Assembly (NCBI GenBank): GCA_025963615.1
Contig: JAOQAL010000342.1
Span: 1 to 9,302, forward strand
Reading direction: 5' to 3'
Length of the DNA: 9,302 nt
From: Chitinophagaceae bacterium
GTDB taxonomy: Bacteria > Bacteroidota > Bacteroidia > Chitinophagales > Chitinophagaceae
In this document: positions 1 to 7,477 of the stretch, in pieces
Layout: each line of letters begins with the position of its first letter
How positions within the stretch are numbered: position 1 is the first letter of the stretch
Notes under the pieces: generated by a model
Databases searched by the model: none
What the model was told of the DNA's origin: nothing
The model's input: the letters and a program-made list of their open reading frames with translations, nothing else
Made by a program: the position numbers and the translations under genes

Positions 1-441
1 ATTGTTGATTATGCGCACACACCGGATGCCTTGCTGAATGTGTTGGCAACAATTAAGAAGTTGCGGAAAGGACATGAGCAGATCATTACCGTGGTAGGTT
101 GCGGCGGGGATCGGGATAAAACAAAACGACCGGTAATGGCAGAAGTGGCTTGTGAGCATAGCGGTAAAGTAATATTTACCAGTGATAACCCGAGAAGTGA
201 AGATCCGGCGGAAATCATAAAAGATATGGAAGCAGGATTGGGAACCGCCGCGAAGAGAAAATATATCTCCATAGTGGACAGGAAAGAAGCTATCAAGGCG
301 GCTATCAGCCTGGCGAAACAGGAGGATATTATACTGGTAGCAGGCAAAGGACATGAGAAGTACCAGGAAATAAAAGGAGTGAAGTATCATTTTGACGATA
401 AAGAAATTGTACAGGAAATGTTTGAGTTGTTGGGGAAGTGA
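1..441 (+). CDS. murE: MurE, UDP-MurNAc-tripeptide synthetase (C-terminal part, 5' truncated by window)
   Basis: Cytoplasmic Mur ligase that adds the third stem-peptide residue to UDP-MurNAc-L-Ala-D-Glu using ATP. The window opens in frame inside the gene, leaving the last 146 residues, which are the end of the central ATPase domain and the C-terminal ligase domain. Visible signatures, numbered from the window start, are [10 protein letters not shown] at 2-11, [14 protein letters not shown] at 33-46, SDNPRSEDP at 61-69 and GKGHEKYQ at 115-122. The DNPR box is the known marker of MurE enzymes that take meso-diaminopimelate rather than L-lysine, so meso-DAP is the inferred substrate. The ATG at 31 is internal, because the MurE motif starts before it. 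The stop is TGA at 439-441. mraY follows after a 193-nt repeat-rich spacer. Confidence 0.96.
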   Translation: MVDYAHTPDALLNVLATIKKLRKGHEQIITVVGCGGDRDKTKRPVMAEVACEHSGKVIFTSDNPRSEDPAEIIKDMEAGLGTAAKRKYISIVDRKEAIKAAISLAKQEDIILVAGKGHEKYQEIKGVKYHFDDKEIVQEMFELLGK

Positions 442-445
442 GAGC

Positions 446-489
446 CTGGATAGCAGATGCTGGATAGTAGATGCTGGATAGAGGAGATG
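446..489. repeat. Three tandem copies of a 14-bp unit
   Basis: Just after the murE stop, the unit CTGGATAGYAGATG occurs at 446-459 and again at 460-473 with one C/T difference. A third copy at 474-489 has a 2-nt insertion (CTGGATAGAGGAGATG). It lies in non-coding sequence and has no recognised function. Confidence 0.8.
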
Positions 490-491
490 AA

Positions 492-573
492 TGAGAGGAT
501 TGAGAAATTAAGAATGAGAAGTGAGAAATGAGTATGGAGAAATCAGTCATAGATGATTCCATTCACCATTCAC
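492..573. repeat. Degenerate heptamer repeats (TGAGAAR and CCATTCA) in the murE-mraY spacer
   Basis: TGAGA occurs at 492, 501, 515 and 522, with TGAGT at 529; the last three are exactly 7 nt apart (TGAGAAG, TGAGAAA, TGAGT). This is followed by two perfect tandem CCATTCA units at 559-565 and 566-572. Strong purine bias in 481-541 separates this from coding DNA. The rest of the spacer up to 634 shows no gene and no clear promoter. Confidence 0.65.
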
Positions 574-634
574 AACAAGAGTATTCGGACGGACGGTTCA
601 TTTATAAAAACCAAAATCAAGCTAGCAGGCCAAC

Positions 635-1912
635 ATGTTGTATCATTTATTTCAATGGTTTAAACAAGTGGGATTTAAGTTCCCGGGAAGTGCATTATTT
701 GATTTTATCACTTTCCGGGTCCTGTTGGCCATGTTATTGTCACTGTTCATAACGCTTGTATTTGGTAAAAGGCTGATTAATCTTTTAAGGAAAAAATTAG
801 TTGGAGAAACCGTTCGTGATCTTGGATTAGCCGGGGAACACACAAAGAAAGGTACGCCGACCATGGGAGGGATAATTATTATCCTCGGCATCCTGATCCC
901 GACATTATTATTTGCCAACCTGAATAAAGTATATATCCGGTTGATGATTGTAAGTACGGTCTGGCTCGGCATTATAGGATTCATTGATGATTATTTAAAA
1001 TTAAGGGCTAAAAAAATTGCCCAGGAGAAAGGAGAGAAATATAAGAAAGGAGATAAAGATGGATTAGCTGGATGGTTTAAGATCCTCGGGCAGGTGGGAT
1101 TGGGAATTATAGTGGGTGCCACGCTTTATTTTAACAGTAATGTGAAAACGTGGCGGGAATATACCGGGGTCCGTAACGCCGCGGATTCCACACAGATAGT
1201 AAGATTGGTAAATGGCAAGGAAAAAATATTTATTGAAACAAAAGTGCCGGTAACGACGATCCCGTTTGTGAAAAATCATGAATTCAATTATTCAAAGTTA
1301 TTACCGGCGGGATTAAGAGACTATACCTGGGTTCTTTACATATTGGTTGTAATATTTATTATCACCGCGGTTTCAAATGGAGCCAATATTACTGATGGAT
1401 TGGATGGACTTGCTGCGGGAACATCCGCATTGATTGGAGTGTGTCTGGGCATTTTTGCTTATGCCAGTGGTAACTTCTTCTTTGCTGATTATCTCAATAT
1501 CATGTACATCCCGAACCTGGGGGAGTTATCCATTTTCATTGCGGCAATGATCGGGGCTTGTGTAGGATTTCTTTGGTATAATTCATACCCTGCACAGGTT
1601 TTTATGGGCGATACGGGAAGTTTAACCCTGGGGGGGATCATAGCAGCCATTGCGATTATAGTTCATAAAGAGTTACTGATACCAATATTCTGCGGTGTGT
1701 TCCTGGTAGAACTGGTGAGTGTAATGATACAGGTAAGCTATTTTAAATACACGAAGAAGAAGTATGGCGAAGGAAGAAGGATTTTTAAAATGAGCCCCTT
1801 GCACCATCACTATCAGAAAGAAGGATACCATGAGGCGAAGATTGTAACGAGGTTCTGGATTGTAACGGTCCTCTGTGTGGTGTTAAGTATAGTAACATTA
1901 AAGTTAAGGTGA
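635..1912 (+). CDS. mraY: MraY, phospho-N-acetylmuramoyl-pentapeptide transferase
   Basis: Integral membrane enzyme that transfers phospho-MurNAc-pentapeptide from UDP to undecaprenyl phosphate, making lipid I on the inner face of the membrane. The 425-aa product has the family motifs in order: [11 protein letters not shown] at 69-79, the DDY of the Mg-binding loop at 118-120, [15 protein letters not shown] at 248-262, FMGDTGSL at 323-330 (D326 is the likely catalytic-site Asp) and [11 protein letters not shown] with His390-392. About ten membrane segments can be read, roughly 24-43, 77-95, 100-117, 146-166, 231-247, 262-278, 296-314, 331-343, 347-369 and 403-422. It is about 65 residues longer than the E. 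coli enzyme (360 aa). The extra sequence is a polar stretch at about 167-230, predicted to be periplasmic. The ATG at 635 gives the normal MLYxLF-type N terminus; no Shine-Dalgarno sequence is evident. Confidence 0.97.
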   Translation: MLYHLFQWFKQVGFKFPGSALFDFITFRVLLAMLLSLFITLVFGKRLINLLRKKLVGETVRDLGLAGEHTKKGTPTMGGIIIILGILIPTLLFANLNKVYIRLMIVSTVWLGIIGFIDDYLKLRAKKIAQEKGEKYKKGDKDGLAGWFKILGQVGLGIIVGATLYFNSNVKTWREYTGVRNAADSTQIVRLVNGKEKIFIETKVPVTTIPFVKNHEFNYSKLLPAGLRDYTWVLYILVVIFIITAVSNGANITDGLDGLAAGTSALIGVCLGIFAYASGNFFFADYLNIMYIPNLGELSIFIAAMIGACVGFLWYNSYPAQVFMGDTGSLTLGGIIAAIAIIVHKELLIPIFCGVFLVELVSVMIQVSYFKYTKKKYGEGRRIFKMSPLHHHYQKEGYHEAKIVTRFWIVTVLCVVLSIVTLKLR

Positions 1913-1971
1913 AAAATCCCAGGGCTTTTTAAAGTAAGCCGGATCAGCATACTGCATGAAAAACCATTCCG

Positions 1972-1983
1972 TTACCGCGGTAA
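1972..1983. other. Perfect 12-bp palindrome TTACCGCGGTAA, followed by a 5-bp inverted repeat
   Basis: TTACCGCGGTAA lies in the 229-nt gap between mraY and murD and equals its own reverse complement. A second inverted repeat follows, TTGTG at 1989-1993 and CACAA at 2000-2004 with a 6-nt loop. There is no T-run to make a rho-independent terminator. The palindrome could be a dimeric regulator site, but no family can be named. Nothing else convincing was found in 1913-2141. Confidence 0.35.
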
Positions 1984-2141
1984 AGATATTGTGGTGCAGC
2001 ACAAACTGATACTTATGAAGAACCACCTCCGTACGCGCCGCTGAAGAAAAGGCGTTGACTTTTAGTTGTTGTGTTACAAATATTGAAATTATTTATTCTG
2101 CCCAACCTCTCTGTGCAGGAGAGGACAAGTGGGTAAGGTGT

Positions 2142-3482
2142 ATGGGTAAAAGGTTTGTCATATTAGGAAGTGGTGAAAGTGGTGTGGGCGCCGCACTGCT
2201 GGCAAAACAAAAGGGATATGACGTATTTGTTTCCGATGCAGGCTCTTTGAAAGAAAATTATCGTAACGAATTGCAAACTGCTGCGATTGACTTTGAAGAA
2301 GGAAGTCATAGTGAAGAAAGGATTCTTGCTGCGGACGAAGTCATGAAAAGTCCCGGTATTCCTGAAAAGAATGAAATGGTAAAAAAGATCCGTGCCAACG
2401 GAATTGATATTATCAGTGAGATAGAACTCGCTTACCGTTTTAAAGGCAACAGTAAGATTATTGCGGTCACAGGCAGTAATGGTAAAACGACGACTACCGC
2501 ATTGACCTACCATATTTGTGAAAAGGGTGGTTTGAATTGTGCACTGGTCGGCAATATTGGTTATTCATTTGCCAGGCAGGTGGCCGAAGATCCGAAGCCA
2601 TTATACGTAGCAGAGATCAGCAGTTTTCAGTTAGATGATATCAAAACCTTCCGGCCGGATATAGCGATACTGACAAATATTACGGAAGACCATCTTGACC
2701 GTTACGATTACAAATTTGAGAATTATATCAGGAGCAAATTCAGCATCGCGGCGAACCAGCAGGCAAATGATCATTTCATTTACTGTGCCGATGATGAAGT
2801 AACGATGAAATACATGAAACAATTCAATATTCAATCTAACCCATTACCCATTAGTATGAGGAACGAATTAACCAAAGGAGCTTTTATCAAAGACGGGGAT
2901 ATGTACGTAAGAACAGGCGAAGACTTTGTATCAATGAGTATCTATGATTTTGCCCTGAAGGGAAAACATAATCAATATAATACCATGGCGGCTTGTGTTG
3001 CAGGATACATAATGGACATCCGAAAGGAAAAGATCCGTGAAGCGGTACAGGACTTCCAGGGACTTGAACACCGCATGGAACATGTTTCCACGATCCGGGG
3101 GGTTGAGTTTATTAATGACAGTAAGGCAACCAATGTAAATTCTACCTGGTATGCATTGGAAAGTATGACAAAGCCCACGATTCTTATTATCGGCGGCATT
3201 GATAAGGGTAATGATTATTCCCTGATGGAGGACATGGTAAAAGAAAAAGTGAAAGCTATCATATGCCTGGGTGTTGACAACAGAAAGATCCATGCGGCTT
3301 TTGAAAAAAATGTAAGCACGATCGTCGATACGGCCAGCGCCGCAGAGGCTGTACAAACTGCTTTTCATTTTGCCAGTAAAGGGGATGTTGTGTTGCTAAG
3401 TCCGGCCTGTGCCAGCTTTGATTTATTCAAAAATTATGAAGACCGCGGCAACCAGTTTAAGAAAGCCGTCAGGGAATTATGA
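2142..3482 (+). CDS. murD: MurD, UDP-MurNAc-L-alanine:D-glutamate ligase
   Basis: Cytoplasmic ATP-dependent ligase adding D-glutamate to UDP-MurNAc-L-Ala. The 446-aa product has the usual three domains: an N-terminal Rossmann-like UDP-binding domain starting RFVILGSGESGVGAA (4-18), a central ATPase with P-loop TGSNGKTTT (110-118), EISSFQL (158-164), NITEDHLDRY (179-188) and the region of the carbamylated lysine near K199, and a C-terminal domain with NDSKATN (325-331) and SPACASFDLF (420-429). The length matches the family (about 440-450). The frame is open further upstream to a TTG at 2055, but those 29 residues (MTFSCCVTNIEII...) do not look like MurD, and the ATG at 2142 places the Rossmann glycine loop right at the N terminus. 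AGGAGAGG at 2117-2124 is rather far away to act as a ribosome binding site. Confidence 0.96.
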   Translation: MGKRFVILGSGESGVGAALLAKQKGYDVFVSDAGSLKENYRNELQTAAIDFEEGSHSEERILAADEVMKSPGIPEKNEMVKKIRANGIDIISEIELAYRFKGNSKIIAVTGSNGKTTTTALTYHICEKGGLNCALVGNIGYSFARQVAEDPKPLYVAEISSFQLDDIKTFRPDIAILTNITEDHLDRYDYKFENYIRSKFSIAANQQANDHFIYCADDEVTMKYMKQFNIQSNPLPISMRNELTKGAFIKDGDMYVRTGEDFVSMSIYDFALKGKHNQYNTMAACVAGYIMDIRKEKIREAVQDFQGLEHRMEHVSTIRGVEFINDSKATNVNSTWYALESMTKPTILIIGGIDKGNDYSLMEDMVKEKVKAIICLGVDNRKIHAAFEKNVSTIVDTASAAEAVQTAFHFASKGDVVLLSPACASFDLFKNYEDRGNQFKKAVREL

Positions 3483-3528
3483 ATGGGCTGAAAAGCCAGT
3501 AATCGAATTGTAGAATTTTTAATAGGAA

Positions 3529-4794
3529 ATGAGCGCAACGTTAAATATATCGAATCCATTTAAAGGCTTTAGTTACAAAACTAAAGGAGATAAAGTTATC
3601 TGGGCCCTGGTGGTGCTTCTTGTATTAGTATCCTTACTGGCCGTGTATAGCGCTACCGGAACGTTGGCGTATAAAAATTATAAGGGCAACACGGAAGTTT
3701 ATCTTTTTAAACAGGTTGCTTTTATTGTTCTCGGCATTACCGTTATTTATTTTGCACACAGCGTTAATTATACTATTTATTCAAGAGTAGCGCAGATAAT
3801 ATTTCTTCTGTCCATCCCCTTGCTGGCTTACACATTGTTTTTTGGGGTCCGGATGAATGAAGGAAGCCGCTGGATACGCCTGCCGATAATTAATCTCACG
3901 ATGCAGACATCCGACCTGGCAAAACTGGCTTTATTCATGTACCTCGCAAGATTGCTGAGTAAAAAGCAAAATGTAATTAAAGATTTTAAAAAAGGATTTC
4001 TGCCAGTGATGGCACCGGTAGCGATTACCTGTATGCTTATCGCGCCGGCGAATCTTTCAACCGCCTTATTACTGGGAGCGAGTTGCATGGTATTGATGTT
4101 TATTGGACGTGCCGCAACAAAACATATTTTATTGACCATGGGATTGGCGATGATCCCTATTATATTCCTGGTAGCCGCTGCGGTGATACGACATAAATCC
4201 GGTGGCGGGGAAGAAGCGCTTACCGTCGCTAAAAAAACATCGTCCGGTCTTTTTGGAAGAGTAGATACCTGGATCGGCCGGGTCGAAAATTTTATCTACG
4301 GTGGAAAAGATGCAGATGCAGATGCCATGTACCAGGTAAACCAGGCAAAGATCGCGATAGCGAAAGGTGGCTTTTTTGGTGTAGGTCCCGGCAACAGTAC
4401 CACGAGGGACTATTTACCTCAGGCTTATAATGATTTCATATTCGCCATTATTATTGAAGAATATGGTTTATTCGGGGGGGCGTTTATTGTATTTATATAT
4501 ATCGTGTTCCTGTTCCGCTGTATCCGCATTTTCAGAAAATGCCCGTTTGCATTCGGAGCATTCCTGGCATTGGGGTTAAGTTTCACGTTAGCGATACAGG
4601 CCATCGCGAATATGGCAGTGACAGTGAATTTATTTCCGGTAACCGGTGTTACCCTACCCTTGATCAGTATGGGCGGCACAAGTTTCATTTTTACCTGCTT
4701 ATCTATAGGCATTATTTTAAGTTTAGCGAGAAATGTGGAGCAATTAGAAGGTAAACAGGCGTTGGCATCTGCAGAAGAAGCAAAAGAAGAATAA
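3529..4794 (+). CDS. ftsW: FtsW, SEDS-family septal peptidoglycan glycosyltransferase
   Basis: Polytopic membrane protein that polymerises lipid II at the division septum together with a cognate class B PBP (FtsI, expected upstream of murE outside the window). The 421-aa product starts with a short cytoplasmic tail, then a first membrane segment at about 24-41 containing VSLLAVYSAT. Family marks are GSRWIRLP at 112-119, SDLAKLALFMYLAR at 128-141, GVGPGNS at 284-290, LPQAYNDFIFAIIIEE at 296-311 and the C-terminal PLISMGGTSF at 387-396. D302 aligns with the Asp of the HTDFIFA loop thought to be catalytic in SEDS enzymes. It is called FtsW rather than RodA because of its place between murD and murG. 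The ATG at 3529 is preceded closely by AGGA. The 46-nt gap from murD holds only a small GGCT-GAAA-AGCC hairpin (3486-3497). Confidence 0.94.
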   Translation: MSATLNISNPFKGFSYKTKGDKVIWALVVLLVLVSLLAVYSATGTLAYKNYKGNTEVYLFKQVAFIVLGITVIYFAHSVNYTIYSRVAQIIFLLSIPLLAYTLFFGVRMNEGSRWIRLPIINLTMQTSDLAKLALFMYLARLLSKKQNVIKDFKKGFLPVMAPVAITCMLIAPANLSTALLLGASCMVLMFIGRAATKHILLTMGLAMIPIIFLVAAAVIRHKSGGGEEALTVAKKTSSGLFGRVDTWIGRVENFIYGGKDADADAMYQVNQAKIAIAKGGFFGVGPGNSTTRDYLPQAYNDFIFAIIIEEYGLFGGAFIVFIYIVFLFRCIRIFRKCPFAFGAFLALGLSFTLAIQAIANMAVTVNLFPVTGVTLPLISMGGTSFIFTCLSIGIILSLARNVEQLEGKQALASAEEAKEE

Positions 4795-4796
4795 CG

Positions 4797-5888
4797 ATGC
4801 TAAGTAAGAAAGTGATTATAGCAGGAGGCGGAACCGGTGGACATATTTTCCCGGCCATTGCGATCGCGAATGCGTTGAAAAAAAAAGATGCGGGAATTGA
4901 AATATTGTTTGTAGGGGCTAAGGGAAAGATGGAAATGGAAAAAGTGCCCCAGGCAGGATACCGGATAGAAGGATTGGATATAGCGGGTTTCAACAGAAGT
5001 TCTTTGATAAAAAACATCGGTTTACCGTTTAAACTGGTGAAAAGTTTTTTCCAGGTTCGTTTGATTATGAATTCGTTCCGGCCGGATGCGGTGATTGGTG
5101 TCGGTGGTTATTCAAGTTTCCCGGTATTGCGTTTTGCACAGGCTAAAGGAATATCAACCTTTATCCATGAATCAAATTCTTTTGCAGGAAAATCAAATAT
5201 TCTGCTGGGAAAAAAAGCGACAAAAATTTTTGTTGCCACAGGAGGAATGGAGAAATTTTTTCCGGTTGAAAAAATAATGGTAACAGGAAATCCGGTTCGC
5301 GAAAGTATTTCACAATCAGTGATTACAAGAAATGAAGGAATTCGTTTCTTTTCATTGGATGAAAATAAAAAGACGGTTTTTGTTGTCGGGGGTAGCCTCG
5401 GGGCAAAATCCATCAATGAAGCGGTGTACAATCATTTAGACGAATTCCTGGGTAGCGGTTTACAATTGATCTGGCAAACAGGTAAACCCTATGTGGCAAA
5501 AGCGAAAGAACGTATAAAAGGAAAGCAGGGAATCTGGGCGAATGATTTTATTACAAAAATGGAATACGCTTATGCCGCAGCGGATATGGTCATAGCGAGG
5601 TCGGGAGCCATGACGGTTTCAGAATTATGTGTGGTAAAGAAGCCGGTATTGTTTGTTCCCTATCCCTTTGCGGCGGAAGATCATCAAAAAGTAAATGCTG
5701 AAACGCTGGTAAATAAAAACGCAGCGTTGATGGTAAAAGATAATGAGGCAGTAAATAAGGTGGTACCAATGATTATTGAATTGTCGAAAGACGAAAGCAG
5801 GCAGAATGAATTAAAGAAAAATATAGGAGCATTAGCCGTAACCAATGCTGATGAAGTGATAGCAGGGAAAATTATTGAGCTGATTTAA
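4797..5888 (+). CDS. murG: MurG, undecaprenyl-diphospho-muramoylpentapeptide GlcNAc transferase
   Basis: Peripheral membrane GT-B glycosyltransferase (family GT28) that adds GlcNAc from UDP-GlcNAc to lipid I to give lipid II. The 363-aa product has the N-domain glycine loop GGGTGGH (10-16), a second loop GVGGYSS (101-107), HESNSFAGKSN (124-134), the C-domain loop GGSLGA (198-203), RSGAMTVSEL (268-277) and PYPFAAEDHQ (288-297), which together form the UDP-GlcNAc site. The length is normal for the family. The ATG lies only 2 nt after the ftsW stop, so the two are almost certainly translationally coupled. This pairs the enzyme making lipid II with the polymerase that consumes it. Confidence 0.97.
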   Translation: MLSKKVIIAGGGTGGHIFPAIAIANALKKKDAGIEILFVGAKGKMEMEKVPQAGYRIEGLDIAGFNRSSLIKNIGLPFKLVKSFFQVRLIMNSFRPDAVIGVGGYSSFPVLRFAQAKGISTFIHESNSFAGKSNILLGKKATKIFVATGGMEKFFPVEKIMVTGNPVRESISQSVITRNEGIRFFSLDENKKTVFVVGGSLGAKSINEAVYNHLDEFLGSGLQLIWQTGKPYVAKAKERIKGKQGIWANDFITKMEYAYAAADMVIARSGAMTVSELCVVKKPVLFVPYPFAAEDHQKVNAETLVNKNAALMVKDNEAVNKVVPMIIELSKDESRQNELKKNIGALAVTNADEVIAGKIIELI

Positions 5889-5918
5889 GCTGGTCCGATT
5901 AATACTGTCCTTATGAAT

Positions 5919-5933
5919 CCCCCCTTCGGGGGG
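5919..5933. other. GC-only hairpin with a UUCG-type loop in the murG-murC gap
   Basis: Six C (5919-5924), TTC, then six G (5928-5933) can fold as a 6-bp stem with a 3-nt loop, or as a 5-bp stem closed by a C(UUCG)G tetraloop, which is unusually stable in RNA. No T-run follows on either strand (the + strand continues CTAAACTAAAAAA), so it is not a standard terminator. It may be an RNA processing or stability element, or part of a dispersed repeat. The remaining bases of 5889-5999 show nothing else. Confidence 0.6.
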
Positions 5934-5999
5934 CTAAACTAAAAAACCGTATATCGCTCTTTACAATAGGGTAAGGGTTGTTGCGGGAAAAAGATCGAA

Positions 6000-7424
6000 A
6001 TGGTAGAATTGATGAATGAGCAGCAGCATATTATGGTGCCTGAAATCCCTTCACCGGCTGGTGGGCAGGAAGGTTTAAAAGCTCTTTATTTTATTGGCAT
6101 TGGCGGTATTGGCATGAGCGCCCTCGCAAGATATTTTCATACCCAGGGCTGGCGCGTGAGCGGATATGATAAAACGTCGACCGTTTTAACAAAGGAGCTG
6201 GAAGCAAGTGGAATCAGTATCCGGTATGAAGAAAATGTTGATGCGATACCAAAAGATGTGCAACTGGTAGTGTATACGCCGGCAATCCCGGAATTACATA
6301 AAGAATTGGTTTATTACCGGCAGCATGGTTTTAAGGTAGTGAAGCGTAGTGATGTGTTGCAGATAATAACTGAAAGCTCTTTTAATATATGCGTTGCGGG
6401 CACACATGGAAAAACTACCATTACAACAATGACAGCGCACTTACTGCGGGATACCGGTTATGGTTGTAATGCTTTCCTGGGTGGCATTTCAGTGAATTAC
6501 GGGACCAATTTCTGGAGCAGTGAGCGGAATGTCTGTGTGATTGAAGCGGATGAATACGACCGGAGTTTTTTGAAGTTGAGCCCGGATATAGCGGTAATAA
6601 GTTCAATGGATCCTGACCATCTTGATATTTATGGAACAGCGGAAGCGATGGAGCAGGCATTTATTGATTTCAGTAATAAAGTAAAACCCCGCGGATTGCT
6701 GATCAGCAAATTGGGTTTGAAAAGAGGAAAAGAATTGAAACCCGAAAAACAGCTGACATACAGTTTGCAGGATCAAGGTGCTGATATATATGCCGAGAAT
6801 ATAGGAATGAAGAATGGAAGCTATGAGTTTGATGCCGTGATGAAAAATAACAGGTTCGGCAACGTGGTACTGAACATGGGTGGAATGCATAATATCGAAA
6901 ATGTGCTGGCAGCTATAGCCGTAGCGGCTTCTTTGGGGATCGAGAATGATAAAATCAAATCGGCAGTGAGTTCTTTCCGCGGCGTGAAAAGAAGGTTTCA
7001 GTATATCATTAAAAACGAAAATCTTGTTTTTATCGATGACTACGCCCATCACCCGGAGGAATTGCGGGCCTTGATCACCGGAACAAAAGGTTTGTTCAGT
7101 GATAAAAGATGTACCCTGATTTTTCAACCTCACCTGTACAGCCGCACAAGAGATTTTGCGGATGGATTTGCGGAAGTGCTGGACCTGGCGGATGAAGTAA
7201 TATTATTACCTGTTTATCCCGCAAGGGAATTGCCGATAGAAGGAGTGAATAGTGAAATGATATTGAGGAGAATGAAAAATAAGAATAAGCAGGCCATGAG
7301 TAAAAGTGAATTGATGGATTGGATAAAAAAAGAGTATAGTAAAAGAAATAACCGCGTATTGGTAACAGCAGGAGCGGGGGATATTGATGCCATGGTAGAG
7401 CCGGTTAAGGAAAGTTTGAACTGA
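6000..7424 (+). CDS. murC: MurC, UDP-N-acetylmuramate:L-alanine ligase
   Basis: Cytoplasmic ATP-dependent ligase adding the first amino acid, L-Ala, to UDP-MurNAc. With the ATG at 6000 the product is 474 aa. It has the UDP-binding glycine loop GIGGIGM (33-39), the P-loop GTHGKTT (134-140), IEADEYDRSF (181-190), DPDHLDIYG (204-212), GGMHNIENVLAA (294-305), IDDYAHHPEE (345-354) and FQPHLYSRT (375-383), all typical of MurC rather than MurD/E/F. In-frame ATGs at 6012 and 6033 are also possible starts. The first about 25 residues are poorly conserved in this family, so the exact start is uncertain. It follows murG after 111 nt and precedes ftsQ by 53 nt. Confidence 0.96.
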   Translation: MVELMNEQQHIMVPEIPSPAGGQEGLKALYFIGIGGIGMSALARYFHTQGWRVSGYDKTSTVLTKELEASGISIRYEENVDAIPKDVQLVVYTPAIPELHKELVYYRQHGFKVVKRSDVLQIITESSFNICVAGTHGKTTITTMTAHLLRDTGYGCNAFLGGISVNYGTNFWSSERNVCVIEADEYDRSFLKLSPDIAVISSMDPDHLDIYGTAEAMEQAFIDFSNKVKPRGLLISKLGLKRGKELKPEKQLTYSLQDQGADIYAENIGMKNGSYEFDAVMKNNRFGNVVLNMGGMHNIENVLAAIAVAASLGIENDKIKSAVSSFRGVKRRFQYIIKNENLVFIDDYAHHPEELRALITGTKGLFSDKRCTLIFQPHLYSRTRDFADGFAEVLDLADEVILLPVYPARELPIEGVNSEMILRRMKNKNKQAMSKSELMDWIKKEYSKRNNRVLVTAGAGDIDAMVEPVKESLN

Positions 7425-7460
7425 GTTTAGTGAATTGCGGGATTCGAAAAATCATTTACT

Positions 7461-7474
7461 CACTGTAATCAGTG
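7461..7474 (+). other. Small hairpin next to the ftsQ start
   Basis: CACTG (7461-7465), loop TAAT, CAGTG (7470-7474) form a perfect 5-bp stem. It contains the possible GTG start at 7472 and ends 3 nt before the ATG at 7478. It is short and could be chance, but it would hide the GTG in RNA and so favours the ATG. Confidence 0.3.
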
Positions 7475-7477
7475 GTT

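Noticed and set aside
528..752. 74-codon + strand ORF upstream of and overlapping mraY
   Set aside because: It runs through simple repeats and overlaps the well-supported mraY in another frame.
1913..2044. The mraY frame stays open for 43 codons past its stop, with a protein-like stretch (HEKPFRYRGKDIVVQHK)
   Set aside because: There is no good start codon until near its end, MraY already ends normally, and an open run of this length has roughly a one-in-eight chance of arising randomly.
2055..2084. TTGACT at 2055-2060 as a sigma-70 type promoter
   Set aside because: No TATAAT-like box at 16-18 nt and no TAnnTTTG box; kept only as a remark on the gap.
2055..2141. TTG at 2055 as the start of murD
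   Set aside because: It adds 29 residues not resembling MurD; the ATG at 2142 gives the standard N terminus and length.
2931..3368. 145-codon ORF on the - strand inside murD
   Set aside because: Antisense to conserved MurD motifs; composition is rich in Cys/His/Phe, as expected for a shadow frame.
3486..3497. GGCT-GAAA-AGCC hairpin after murD as a terminator
   Set aside because: The stem is only 4 bp with no T-run directly after it, and ftsW follows closely.
6603..7133. 176-codon ORF on the - strand
   Set aside because: It lies wholly inside murC and is a shadow of its codon usage, with no recognisable domain.
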